A stretch of DNA of 12,477 nucleotides from Scytalidium lignicola (GCA_002812745.2 NCSJ02000632.1:1-12477); one strand, 5' to 3'. Counted from the first letter of the stretch, positions 1 to 8,908 are shown. The notes: a model not told the origin generated them from the sequence alone. Program-made: numbers and translations.

Positions 1-2122
1 CTTTAAATTAACCATAACTAACTGTAAAATACTTTATAACTTTTATATTAATCAAGATTTCATAAAATTGTCTTAAATCATACCTTGTTAAACTCTTCAC
101 ACTGTATACTTCTGTTATAATTATTATAAAGGTTTTTAGGTCAAGTTCTTAAAGGTAATTCTCAATCATTAACACTTTAATAGTTAATTAATACNAAAAA
201 AGTGTTATTAACTAGTTTTATAGTAATTAGTATAACTAATTCTACTAAGAAACTTTTATATAAGGTAAAGAACATAATTATAGTAAAGAATATAGTTTTA
301 AGCTAATCAGGTTCTTCAAGGTTTATTTTTAAGTCATTATCAACAAATAAAGTCTTAAAAGTAAGGTTTAATTCCTCTTCAAAGTCACTTCCTTCACAAT
401 TAGTAATATATTATTTAAACCATTTATTAAAACATTGTTTAAAGTTATAAATGCTAAAGTTAAATTTACTTATATTTCTAACTTTAAAACATACTTTCTC
501 TACATCTTATTCTTCTTACAAGTATTTCCATGATTAACATCCTTCCCTTTTACATATAAAACATCTTCCTTATGTTTAGAAGTATATAATAATATGCTTA
601 AGGTCTTACAAATTAAATTATTAATTTACTTTACAATTAATATAATAACAACAGTTTGTAAAGTAGGTTTTACTATAATGTTCTTATTCTTTTTCCTTTT
701 CATATAACATGATAGACAAGTGGAATTTGTTAATAAGTTACCTTAAGTCTCTTAGTAAATCTAAAATAGTATATTTATATACTAGAGATCCTTAACAAGC
801 AATAATCAACTTCTTATAAAGAATATTAGTTATCTTGTAAGTTAACTAAAGGTTATATTAAAGCTCTTAGAGCTTGTTAATAAGAAATTGTATATTCTCA
901 AGTGTTGTTTTCTTAAGGTTTACAATTATGATTAAGGTTAACATTATACCTTCTTATTCAGTATAAATTCAATAATAATATATAAGTCCTTCATAAAAGT
1001 TATATATATAAGTATATACCTTTTTAAATATACATTTAACAAGGTTGTTAACAATAAAGTAACCTTTTACTAACCTTGTTAACATAGTAAAGAATACTTT
1101 TATATAGAATTCCTTTAGTAATTCTACTTGTTTATAATAACTCTTGAAGATCATCAACTTGTATTCAAAGTTACTAGTTATTCTATTATACTTCTAGTCT
1201 TCTATATACATTTTAACAATATCAGAAATTTATTTCATATATACAAGTTAAGTTAAAGGTAATAATAATAAGTTAAGCTTATGGTTAAGGTTATGATATT
1301 GTTGTAGTCTATAAAATTATTACTCATTTTAAAGAGTTCTGATAATACTTGATTCTTAACTTGTAAACATTAAGTTAAGAACTTTAAAGTTAATTCAAGA
1401 GTTTGTAAGTTGAATAGTTTTAGAGTATAATAACTATAAAAGTAATAAGTCCCTTTTAAAGATTATAAAAGGCATCCTTAAGGTCTTCTTCATCTTATAC
1501 ATGTTGTTCTTCTTCTTATAGTATATCTACAAAGGTTTAGACAATTGTAATGTTCTTGTTATTATACATCATCTGTATACTATTATAACAAAGGCAATTA
1601 CATAAGCTTTATAACTCTTTTTAAGGAATTACTTTAAAGTAATTGATGGTAAAGTCCTTGAAATCATCTTAAAACAAGTCTTAAAGGTTTACATCACTTT
1701 TTCTGTCAAGATAGTATTTGTAAACCTTAGTTTCTAAGAATTTAAGTTAATTGTTCTTCATAAGTCTAGTCATTATTCCTCATTTCCATTTCTTGATTCA
1801 TGCCTTTTAATTTACTCTTACAATACTCTTTGTTACTCTTACAATAGTTTTCAGTTTGTTTTCCCTTGTATTCCTTATTATATCTTTTGTTTTTACTATG
1901 TTTCTTGTTATTCTTAAACTGTACATGTATAGTTTACTAATATTAGCATAAGGTACTTGATTAACTATAAAATAAAGCTGATTATGTATAAGTATAAAGA
2001 GTATTTACCTATAAGTAGTAAACTCTATAGTTATAAAGGCTTAAACAGAAGTTTTTCAAGGATATAATAACTTCTTAGTCTTCTTAAATGTAAAGTTCTA
2101 TAAGCTCTTAAAGTTCTCTTGT
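1..2122 (-). mobile_element. RIP-type degraded Ty1/Copia retrotransposon fragment (gag side)
   Basis: This block is extremely AT-rich and I find no CpG in it; the first CpG lies at about 2152, inside the neighbouring gene. Read on the minus strand it still gives the gag protein of a fungal Ty1/Copia-type element, interrupted mostly by TAA/TAG codons where glutamine (CAA/CAG) is expected. That is the C-to-T pattern of repeat-induced point mutation. The gag relic runs from about 2112 down to about 300; the last 300 bases may carry the gag end and the start of the protease, but I cannot place a protease motif. Reverse transcriptase and integrase would lie left of the window. No LTR is seen at the right end, where gag-like frame runs to the junction, so the element is truncated there. 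One ambiguous base (n) is at 195. The element class is well supported; exact limits are not. Confidence 0.8.
300..2112 (-). pseudogene. Copia-type gag polyprotein relic with zinc-knuckle remnant
   Basis: The original protein would package element RNA in virus-like particles. On the minus strand one frame runs from about 2112 to 1330 with roughly twenty stops, nearly all TAA. After a frame disturbance in the AT-rich stretch around 1230-1330, a second frame continues from about 1229 to 300. The cleanest part is 1157-969, 62 codons without a stop, containing EFYIKVFFTML and YFIVNN, which match the conserved gag core of fungal Copia elements as I know it. At 563-537 lies a zinc-knuckle remnant, CFICKREGC, followed by a stop and then SWKY. 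The tyrosine codon TAC stands where the family has histidine (CAC), again a C-to-T change. It cannot encode a working protein. Confidence 0.72.
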
Positions 2123-2125
2123 ATA

Positions 2126-3659
2126 CTTGTGATAGCTGGGTATATCAGTGAGCGGTTTGGATTTCGCAAAACGATGATTGCAGGTCTGGCCATCACCATT
2201 GCCTTCATCTTCATAACCTTCTTTGCTCCTAGCCTTGCTGTTCTCGAGCTTGGTCAGACTCTGTTTGGTGAGTTGTTTCTCCCTCCTTCTATTCCCGATC
2301 TTTGCTTAAGTTTCTAATCCATACCTTCTATAGGAATTCCGCTAGGATTATTCCAGACCACCCCTGTTATCTATGCTCTCGAGATCTCGCCTTTATGCCT
2401 TCGCGCCTATCTAACTAATTATGTCAACTTTTGTTGGGTATGACTACAGCCTTTTAATACGATCAACAGTCATAGTCTAGGCTAACAGATCAAAGGCCTT
2501 TGGCCAGATTATTGCGACAGGAATTCTACGGGGGGTGTTGAATATGGATAGTCAATGGGCCTATCGAATTCCTTTTGCGGTACAGTAAGTCTTATAGTTT
2601 CTGACCAGACTCACTTTCCCCAAAATTCTAGCAACTGACTCAAAAATTACAGGTGGGTTTGGCCTGTGATCTTGATTCCGCTCCTCTATTTCGCTCCCGA
2701 ATCACCGTGGTGGCTCGTTCGAAGGGGTCGGATAGAAGAAGCTAGAGAGGTGGTAAAACGACTCACCTCCTCTAAAAACATCCACTTTGATATCGAGAAG
2801 AATATTGCCTTGATGGTAGTCACCACGGAGCATGAGCGTACAGTTAATGCGGAGACGTCTTATTGGGCTTGCTTTCAGGGTACCAATCTCCGAAGGACAA
2901 TCATTGTCATTGGCATCTACTCCATTCAAACTCTCAATGGCAATCCTCTTCGTGGATACTCTACCTATTTTCTTGAGCAAGCTGGTCTGGCCACTACTCA
3001 GGCTTTCAACATGACCATCGTCGGCTTTGCCGTGGCCATAGTAGGCGGCTTCTTCTCTGTAAGAACGACGCAACTTATCCATCACTTCTTGAAATTGTTA
3101 AACTGATTTGAATGGTTGCTCACAGTGGGTTCTCTTACCTCTTTTCGGCCGACGAACAATTTATTTCTGGAGTCTTGTCCTGATGTTTCTCATCATGGTC
3201 CTTGTCGGTGCACTTGGCGTCCCACAAGCAGAATCTCCTAAGCCTACCTACGCATGGGCTATTGGATCTCTACTAATCGTTTCCTCCTTTCTCTATAACT
3301 GCTCGATCGGCCCCCTCACCAACACACTTTGTTCCGAGTTACCATCAGCTCTCCTTCGTAGTAAATCGATTGTTCTGGCCCGCTGGTCATATGCTGTCAC
3401 AACCATCGTTGCTAGTGTCCTTACTCCTTACCAGCTCAATCCTACAGCATGGAATTGGTCCGCAAAGACTGGCTTCTTTTGGGCGGGTGGCTGTCTGATT
3501 TCTATCGTCTTCACCTACTTTTATGTCCCGGAGCCGAAAGATCGCACCACGGCAGAGTTGGATATTTTGTTTGAAAGGAAGGTTCCTGCACGCCGCTTCT
3601 CTAAGACGCCGGTGGATTTGACCGAGGCCATTTATGGCGATGGAGAAAAGATGGTTTGA
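2126..3659 (+). pseudogene. 5'-truncated MFS sugar transporter (alpha-glucoside/maltose permease-like)
   Basis: A plasma-membrane proton-sugar symporter of the MFS sugar-porter family, missing its start. Predicted exons are 2126-2267, 2334-2437, 2496-2584, 2653-3058 and 3126-3659, with introns of 57-68 bases. Joined from 2129 they give 423 residues without a stop; the family usually has about 500-550. The frame opens in the loop between membrane segments 2 and 3 (GYISERFGFRK, the motif A position), so about 100-125 residues with segments 1 and 2 are gone. Visible family marks are PESPWWLVRRGR, STYFLEQAGL, FGRRT, and PEPKDRT near the C-terminus; the last and the following AELDILFE resemble fungal alpha-glucoside permeases. 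Intron 2 needs an AAG acceptor at 2493-2495 to give the family spacing CWAFGQ; a TAG at 2478-2480 would add five residues in frame. The upstream DNA is transposon relic, so no promoter or ATG remains; the first in-frame ATG (2174) would drop part of segment 3 as well. Substrate is inferred only. Confidence 0.85.
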
Positions 3660-4107
3660 GTCAGAAACACGTGCCAGGGGAGTTCCTTGTTGTCACAGGT
3701 TGCCATAGCTAGGGTTGTAGGCACATTAAGCAAATTGTTATGCAAATTGGCATCTTCTTTCAAGATGATGGGACAGCTAAGTTATCTAGTTTGTTTCAGT
3801 AATAATAAAGGTATGTATGAAGCATTATCTGTCTACCGTGTGATCGGTCCTAGGGCTCTCCGATGTCTATAATGAATCGTCTTACTTCTGCATCGGGCAT
3901 GTTGGTTATAATTATCCCCCATCATGCTCTTCATCATGGCCTCTATTATATACAGTAATTTGAAGACACGATGTCATTGCCCCGACGAGCAAAATATCTA
4001 AAGATGCCCGACCTCATATATATATTGAAGTATCATTGAAACCTTGAATGCTATAAATCTCGATGATGTAGACAGCTTCTAAATTCCCTAGGAACCGGCA
4101 GAGGCAC
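3660..4107. other. Convergent intergenic region
   Basis: This is the shared 3' region between the transporter remnant (+) and the Zn2Cys6 regulator (-). An AATAAA-like polyadenylation signal occurs near 3804-3809 (within aataataaag). A CACGTG hexamer lies at 3668-3673, just after the transporter stop. I see no convincing gene; short frames here lack family resemblance. Confidence 0.5.
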
Positions 4108-5964
4108 CTACATGAAAGGAGGTGGTACTCCAAAATACCAAATGCAGAAATATTTCGAAGTAACCCGCCTCTCTTTCCGTAGCTGGGCATCTGAGAGCGC
4201 CTTGCCAAACGAAGCAAAGAAATCGCTCCGGCAAATGGGATTTTTGATCTGCTCCAATCTTTCCACGGCCCAGTGATTCTCGTCACGATCCATACACTCG
4301 ATAGCATACAGAAACAACGGCCGAAGATATCCGGAATTGAGCTTGCCCCCATCGTATGTATTGTAATCCCCATCCACGATTTCCCGAATTCGCCGCATTG
4401 CTTGCCTCGAATCTGTCGATTCGGACACTGGATCACCCAGGATACGGTCCATCTCAACAAATTCAGCGTGATATGCTGCTGTACAAACTCCGATGAGCGT
4501 TATGATGGGGTTGGCGATTTTGGGAGCAAGGTGAGAGCGAAGGTCTTCGGGTGTCTGACGTTGAGTGGCTGAGCGACTTCCCCATAGCGCGTGGAGTCGT
4601 GATTTAACGTGTGCCATTTGCTGAATTACTTCTTCCTGATCCACGCCTGTGATGCGCGACCGGTGATAATGTGTTAGTCTTGCCATCTCACCCGAAATTA
4701 TTTGAAGTTGGAAGTAGAATTCGAAGATTGGAGTGCTGAGCACCCGGTATAAATCAGTAGATGGGTCTGAATGATGGCCGGAAGGCGATCTGAGGTTGGG
4801 TATTCCTGCCTTACAGCAGGGGAAGACACTGCATATGCTGGCCGAGATGAGGCCCATGCCTCCTCCACGTATTGTGGTTACATGGAGTAATCTAAGCCAT
4901 GCCATGATTCTTGAACAGAGCTCAGAGGGAGACGATTTATGCTGCCTCCAAAGCCCCAGCCTCTTGATAAATACCTCACTTGGCTCTTTGAGGATCGGAA
5001 TGGTCTCGTAGTGAATAAATTCGAACAGACATAGAAGGAACGTGACTACTAGGGCAACACCGAAATCCTGGGTTTTATCGTTCAGGAGCTTCTCGCATGC
5101 GCTTTTAGAAGAGTGGCAGAGTAACAACGTCTTGGACAAAGGCAAACTATACAGCTGTCCTTTATAAAGCGCTGAAACCGCTATGATAGCAGATGCGACA
5201 GCTGTATTCGACATCCCAAGCTCGACCACATCAAGTTTCATCTGCCGCCAATTGACACCATCATAAGGCGTGATCGAAGGGCAGTCCACGGCCTCAACGA
5301 AAAATGAAAATGATGGCTGCAAGGGAAGTTCGCGAGCCGTCAGTATATCCATAGTCGTAGTCAACTTGATATCCCGGGATATCAAGGTTGAAGGTGAAGG
5401 AGCGCCAAATTCGGTGTCATGAGCTGTGATGGACATTCCATTCTGACGCCGCAGGACGTTTTCCAAACGAGCAGTAACATCCACGATTGAGCTATCTGAG
5501 GACAGGAATGGGTGCTGTATAGCTCCCCAAGAAAGATTAGCAGCAGCATCAAGCCGCAGTGTTTCTGTGACGACGCAGTGTTGTTCCTCAAATAATAGTG
5601 GACCTGGATACGTGTAGGGTTGTAAGACTGAGACTGAGCCTGTTTCTGGTGATCGTCTGGCTTCAGATACTACTACGTAGACAGACTCATTTGGACCAGC
5701 GTTCCCGGGACTTGAGACAGCAGCAGATGGTTGCTGGGTTTTTCGAGGCTTGTAAACACAACGTCGGCTCAACCTCGTACAGTTCTTGCAGACTGGCCGC
5801 AGCTCGTCGCATTTTACTTTCCTAGAGCGGCAAGTGAGACAACCACTGCGGACTCGGCCTCGGTAGCCATGCTGCTGCACTCCGTGGGCCCTCGACTCTT
5901 GCGTTGTCGCTGTCTGCATAGGGATGGATGATTGGCTGACAATGTAGACGTAACTATGAAGCAT
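4108..5964 (-). CDS. Zn(II)2Cys6 fungal transcription factor
   Basis: A nuclear DNA-binding regulator that should recognise CGG/CCG triplets through its N-terminal binuclear zinc cluster. The single open frame encodes 618 residues. The cluster is complete: Cys42, 45, 52, 59, 62 and 69 in the pattern CX2CX6CX6CX2CX6C, with basic RSRKVK between the second and third cysteines and a basic tail (KPRK). Residues about 115-600 look like the fungal-specific regulatory domain of the Fungal_trans_2 type, with hydrophobic helices near 254-268 and 301-317 and the stretch RLGLWRQHKSSP. The start is uncertain: Met1 (5964) and Met16 (5919) both lie before the zinc cluster and neither has a good context. No intron is needed. 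It is transcribed away from the phosphatase-like gene across about 330 bases, an arrangement common for pathway-specific regulators. It is shorter than the quinate regulators QutA/QutR and I cannot assign a specific pathway. Confidence 0.9.
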   Translation of the reverse strand: MLHSYVYIVSQSSIPMQTATTQESRAHGVQQHGYRGRVRSGCLTCRSRKVKCDELRPVCKNCTRLSRRCVYKPRKTQQPSAAVSSPGNAGPNESVYVVVSEARRSPETGSVSVLQPYTYPGPLLFEEQHCVVTETLRLDAAANLSWGAIQHPFLSSDSSIVDVTARLENVLRRQNGMSITAHDTEFGAPSPSTLISRDIKLTTTMDILTARELPLQPSFSFFVEAVDCPSITPYDGVNWRQMKLDVVELGMSNTAVASAIIAVSALYKGQLYSLPLSKTLLLCHSSKSACEKLLNDKTQDFGVALVVTFLLCLFEFIHYETIPILKEPSEVFIKRLGLWRQHKSSPSELCSRIMAWLRLLHVTTIRGGGMGLISASICSVFPCCKAGIPNLRSPSGHHSDPSTDLYRVLSTPIFEFYFQLQIISGEMARLTHYHRSRITGVDQEEVIQQMAHVKSRLHALWGSRSATQRQTPEDLRSHLAPKIANPIITLIGVCTAAYHAEFVEMDRILGDPVSESTDSRQAMRRIREIVDGDYNTYDGGKLNSGYLRPLFLYAIECMDRDENHWAVERLEQIKNPICRSDFFASFGKALSDAQLRKERRVTSKYFCIWYFGVPPPFM

Positions 5965-6298
5965 AAAAAGGACAGATGTGTGTAGGGTGGATCACCGTCA
6001 GAACGTTGAACTCTAAATAGCCTCGCCCTATCTCGTACCGACGCCTTATCTCTTGCCGACACATCCCACAGTTATTAAGACTAATATTATACACACCTGC
6101 CAAACTTACCGGATATGGAAAATTAAGGACTGATTATTTGCGGCCATAAATCTCGTCTTCGTTGATGCTTTTTGGCCTTGGAATTAATAGCAGGAAAATG
6201 GAAACCGTATAATACGGAGACTTGAGAACATCATTCTTCACTGAGGCATGTACTCCATAGACTGATTCAAGAATCCATGGATTAAGGGATCAGACAAA
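5965..6298. promoter_or_regulatory. Divergent promoter between regulator and phosphatase-like gene
   Basis: This short stretch must hold the 5' control regions of both the Zn2Cys6 gene (leftward) and the IMPase-like gene (rightward). It contains a symmetrical CCG-N7-CGG site (6205-6217) and further isolated triplets (CCGG near 6112, GCGGCC near 6139). The phosphatase ATG at 6299 has a favourable context, with A at -3. I see no convincing gene inside it. Co-regulation is inferred from geometry only. Confidence 0.55.
6205..6217. promoter_or_regulatory. CCG-N7-CGG palindrome, candidate Zn2Cys6 binding site
   Basis: CCGTATAATACGG is a perfect inverted repeat with six-base arms around a central A. 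Everted CCG/CGG triplets at fixed spacing are a known class of site for zinc-cluster dimers (Leu3 uses CCG-N4-CGG). It lies 82 bases before the phosphatase-like ATG and about 240 bases before the divergent Zn2Cys6 gene. That the neighbouring regulator binds it is inference. Confidence 0.45.
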
Positions 6299-7244
6299 AT
6301 GACAGATACCGACCTTCAGAGTATTTGCACTTATCTCATAGAGGTTGCGAAGGAAGCTGGCAACATCATCCTTAAAGCCAGGCCGACTTCACTTACAACT
6401 ACAGCGAAGAAAAACAGTCTGTATGTTCTTATGCCCTTTACATCCACCCAGCTAATAATAACTATATACAGCCGCGGATATTGTAACGCAAACAGATCAG
6501 GCCGTGGAAAGCTTTATATGTGAACGCCTAACCCAGCGATATCCTACATTTGCATTTATCGGCGAGGAGACGTACAAGGCTGGAGTCACTATCCCAGACC
6601 ACCCGACGTTTCTAGTAGATCCAATCGATGGGACATCGAATTTTGTCCACGCATTCCTAGCTGTATGTGTTTCAATTGGTCTCGTTATTGAGAAGCAACC
6701 GACAGTCGGCGTGGTTTACAACCCATTTCGAGAAGAGCTCTGGAGCGCGGTAAAAGGCCACGGCGCCTTTACCATGCGACGTGACGGTAAGATGCAAAAG
6801 CTTCCACTTATTTCAATGCCTCTGCGAGGTTTAGGACCTGCATGCATCGGTATTGAGTGGGGTAGTGACAGAGAAGGTCCCAACTTTGAACTCAACTTGA
6901 AGGTCTTCACAAGGTTGGTTCGGACTGCAGCAACGGGAGGGCGGTTTGTCAATTCGCTTCGGTGCACCGGATCAGCTGCTATCACAATATGCAGAATCGC
7001 AGCGGGCCAGCAAGATGCATTTTGGGAATGTGGCTCCTGGGCGTGGGACGTTGCTGCAGCCTGGTGCATTTTAAGTGAAGCTGGAGGAATCATGGTTGAT
7101 GGCCATCCGGGAGAGTGGAACCCCCCCATTGACAACCGCCGGTACCTTGCAGTGAGACCTGCGACAGGAGGACAGCGAGAGTTTGTAGAGGAGTTCTGGT
7201 CAGTGATTGGGGATGATAGATCTGGTTACGGGCCTTCAAATTAG
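6299..7244 (+). CDS. Inositol monophosphatase family protein (QutG-like)
   Basis: A cytosolic Mg2+-dependent phosphatase of the IMPase/FIG superfamily, which removes phosphate from inositol phosphates or related sugar phosphates. Two exons (6299-6416 and 6472-7244) give 296 residues, normal for the family. The metal site is complete: GEE at 70-72, DPIDGTSNF at 89-97, and WAWD with Asp232. The first exon carries the usual N-terminal helix (EVAKEAGNIILKA). Splicing needs care: the only donor that keeps the frame is GTCTGT at 6417, giving KKNTADIVTQTDQ at the joint. The consensus-looking GTATGT at 6421 would shift the frame with the acceptor ending at 6471. A branch-like CTAAT lies at 6452. Fungal homologues include QutG of the quinate cluster, whose role is unclear, but no other quinate gene is visible here. 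The gene is head to head with a Zn2Cys6 regulator and near a sugar transporter remnant, which suggests sugar or sugar-acid use. The substrate is unknown. Confidence 0.88.
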
Positions 7245-7413
7245 GGCGTGGTAGTCAAGTTGCAGGATAGCAAAGGTTGACTTTCCGTCTCGGTTTACTT
7301 TTTCTACTTCCTCATTTCTGCTGGATATGCCTATTGAATGATGATTAAATAAGGTTGGAAGTAGCATTTATTAACTCTAAGATCGACCTACGAACCCGAA
7401 GTATTTAACAGCC

Positions 7414-7439
7414 GTGGAATTAATATTGAGATATTCCAC
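7414..7439. repeat. Inverted repeat, 7-bp perfect arms
   Basis: GTGGAAT and ATTCCAC face each other across a 12-base loop, about 170 bases downstream of the phosphatase-like stop. It could be part of the 3' end or an operator; the arms are short enough to be chance. Confidence 0.35.
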
Positions 7440-7497
7440 TAATACTTTATGAATAACAGGCCAAAATTTCAGTATGTTTAGTTCCTGCATAATCTCC

Positions 7498-7525
7498 CTT
7501 GTCAAAATTTGAGTGATTTGACAAG
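7498..7525. repeat. Inverted repeat, 9-bp perfect arms
   Basis: CTTGTCAAA and TTTGACAAG are exact reverse complements with a 10-base loop, making a compact hairpin about 255 bases after the phosphatase-like stop. Function unknown. Confidence 0.45.
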
Positions 7526-7724
7526 AGTCTTTCGCAGTCGGTAAGATGATTAATCTACCTAGAAAGACTTTCAGGGGCTTCCTTTGTCTTTCTTAATCCC
7601 AGCTTAGTACTTTAGGAGTTACAGAAGCACGTGAGTAGTATAGGCTCAGCATGAGAGGCTGCTCCTGCCTTACGAATATATCGAGTTGATTAATTACGAG
7701 CATTAGTGCTTAAGAGATGGTTAT

Positions 7725-7823
7725 GCCTGTGGATGTGGCTGTGAGACCATATCTAAATTATAGTTCTTACTCCTTTTTGTCCGTTCAATCATTTCTAGGT
7801 AATCACACAGCTACACCACAGCC
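7725..7823. repeat. Imperfect inverted repeat of about 20 bp bounding a 99-bp unit
   Basis: The segment at 7725-7744 (GCCTGTGGATGTGGCTGTGA) pairs imperfectly, with small gaps, with the reverse complement of 7803-7823. The 58-base interior is AT-rich. This has the shape of a tiny foldback or MITE-like unit, but I see no target-site duplication and no second copy in the window. Confidence 0.3.
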
Positions 7824-8796
7824 ACACCCTCCAGCCCAGCCCACACAGATAGACACTCCATCAAACCTCCATATGAAGCCACACCGAAAGAATATAACTG
7901 TGCTTTTCTCGAACTTTCCTCACCTGTGATCACTACATTGCGATCGTAATTACCTCACTAACTCTTTCGATATCATTATTAATAATTCAAGCAATTTCGA
8001 GGAGTAAACTTTACAACCCACATCAAGGTTTTTAACATTTATATCATTTTACTATGCAGTACATACAGCGTAAGCATTGTTAGGCTGACTTTATATTCAT
8101 CAACTGCAACGCTGAAAGAAATTTTTTCCCTACCATTCAAATCAACAAATACTTTCTCAATTGAAGCTCTCTTGTCTCTAATGTTGATGATTGCTACAGT
8201 GTGGGAAGGAGGGTTTACAATGCGGGGAAGTTGCTGGGGATTCCAGCTGCAGCCGTCGCGGCAACTTCCAAAAGCAGACATCAACCTTAATTAAAATTAA
8301 AACTTTGGCATACGAATAATTGTTCGAATGATTCTCGGGTATAACGCAATGAAGAAATCCGGGCGATATCTGCAGGTTTTAGGTAAGAAGCCCTTAAGAG
8401 TTCTATGTCTATTGCAGAAGAGATGAGGTCTTGTTTCTGTCCTACCCCTTAAACCCCGGAAGGGTTGCACCCGATGCATATTCACTACTAATTCATGCTG
8501 TATCCAGGTTTACTGTCTGCTGATGCTTGGACTGCCCCTTGTATTGTAAGGTCTTTAAATTTGCAAGTGTAACCCAAATGGATCCCAAGTGGGCTTGTCC
8601 TCAGGACCTCAATAGTAATTGCAGTGGTTTTAAGCAACAAGCATCTACTTCCAATGCCCCCAGTTCTTCGCTAACGATTGTGCACCCGTTTAGAGTTAGA
8701 CCACCTTGCACTGGATTTGAGGATTTGAGACTATACAGATGATGAATTACATACAAGATGGACGTCTGGCTACGGAGAGCATCATCGTGGGGCGGG

Positions 8797-8804
8797 TATA
8801 AATA
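8797..8804 (+). promoter_or_regulatory. TATA box of the secreted hydrolase gene
   Basis: TATAAATA follows a GC-rich stretch (GGGGCGGG) and lies 112 bases before the chosen ATG at 8909, followed by a pyrimidine-rich tract (about 8813-8834) as often seen near fungal transcription starts. Confidence 0.55.
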
Positions 8805-8908
8805 TAAGTAGGGCCTCTCTACCCTTCTGTCTCTATGTTAATTGGATTAACAAGGTCTCTCCAGTGCCATCGCTAGCAAACGCACCCGCAACGCATCTCC
8901 AATCCGCA

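Larger units (their letters stand above)
7245..8908. other. Long gene-poor region upstream of the secreted hydrolase
   Basis: About 1.66 kb of moderately AT-rich DNA without a supported gene. It holds inverted repeats at 7414-7439, 7498-7525 and 7725-7823, a CACGTG at 7628-7633, and a TATA box at 8797-8804. Short open frames (for example 8039-8284 on the minus strand, 81 codons) have no recognisable domain. The right 150-200 bases should be the hydrolase core promoter and leader. Confidence 0.5.

Noticed and set aside
969..1157. 62-codon minus-strand open frame as a separate small gene
   Set aside because: It is the least damaged piece of the gag relic; the same reading continues on both sides through stop codons.
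1..2122. Mitochondrial or centromeric origin for the AT-rich block
   Set aside because: A long gag-like translation with glutamine-to-stop changes explains it better than organellar DNA.
2702..3085. 127-codon minus-strand frame inside the transporter
   Set aside because: It is antisense to a well-supported sugar-porter exon and has no family resemblance.
4014..4460. 148-codon minus-strand frame at the end of the regulator
   Set aside because: It overlaps the Zn2Cys6 coding region in another frame and has no recognisable domain.
6716..7135. 139-codon minus-strand frame inside the phosphatase-like gene
   Set aside because: Antisense shadow of the IMPase exon, which carries the metal-site motifs.
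4108..7244. A full quinate utilisation (qut) cluster
   Set aside because: Only a QutG-like phosphatase is present; no quinate dehydrogenase, dehydroquinase or dehydratase, and the regulator has neither the size nor the layout of QutA or QutR.
7717..7929. 70-codon plus-strand frame
   Set aside because: Low-complexity Pro/His/Thr-rich translation over the inverted repeat, no domain, no supporting context.
8527..8742. 71-codon plus-strand frame before the hydrolase
   Set aside because: No domain, ends before the TATA box of the hydrolase; looks like chance.
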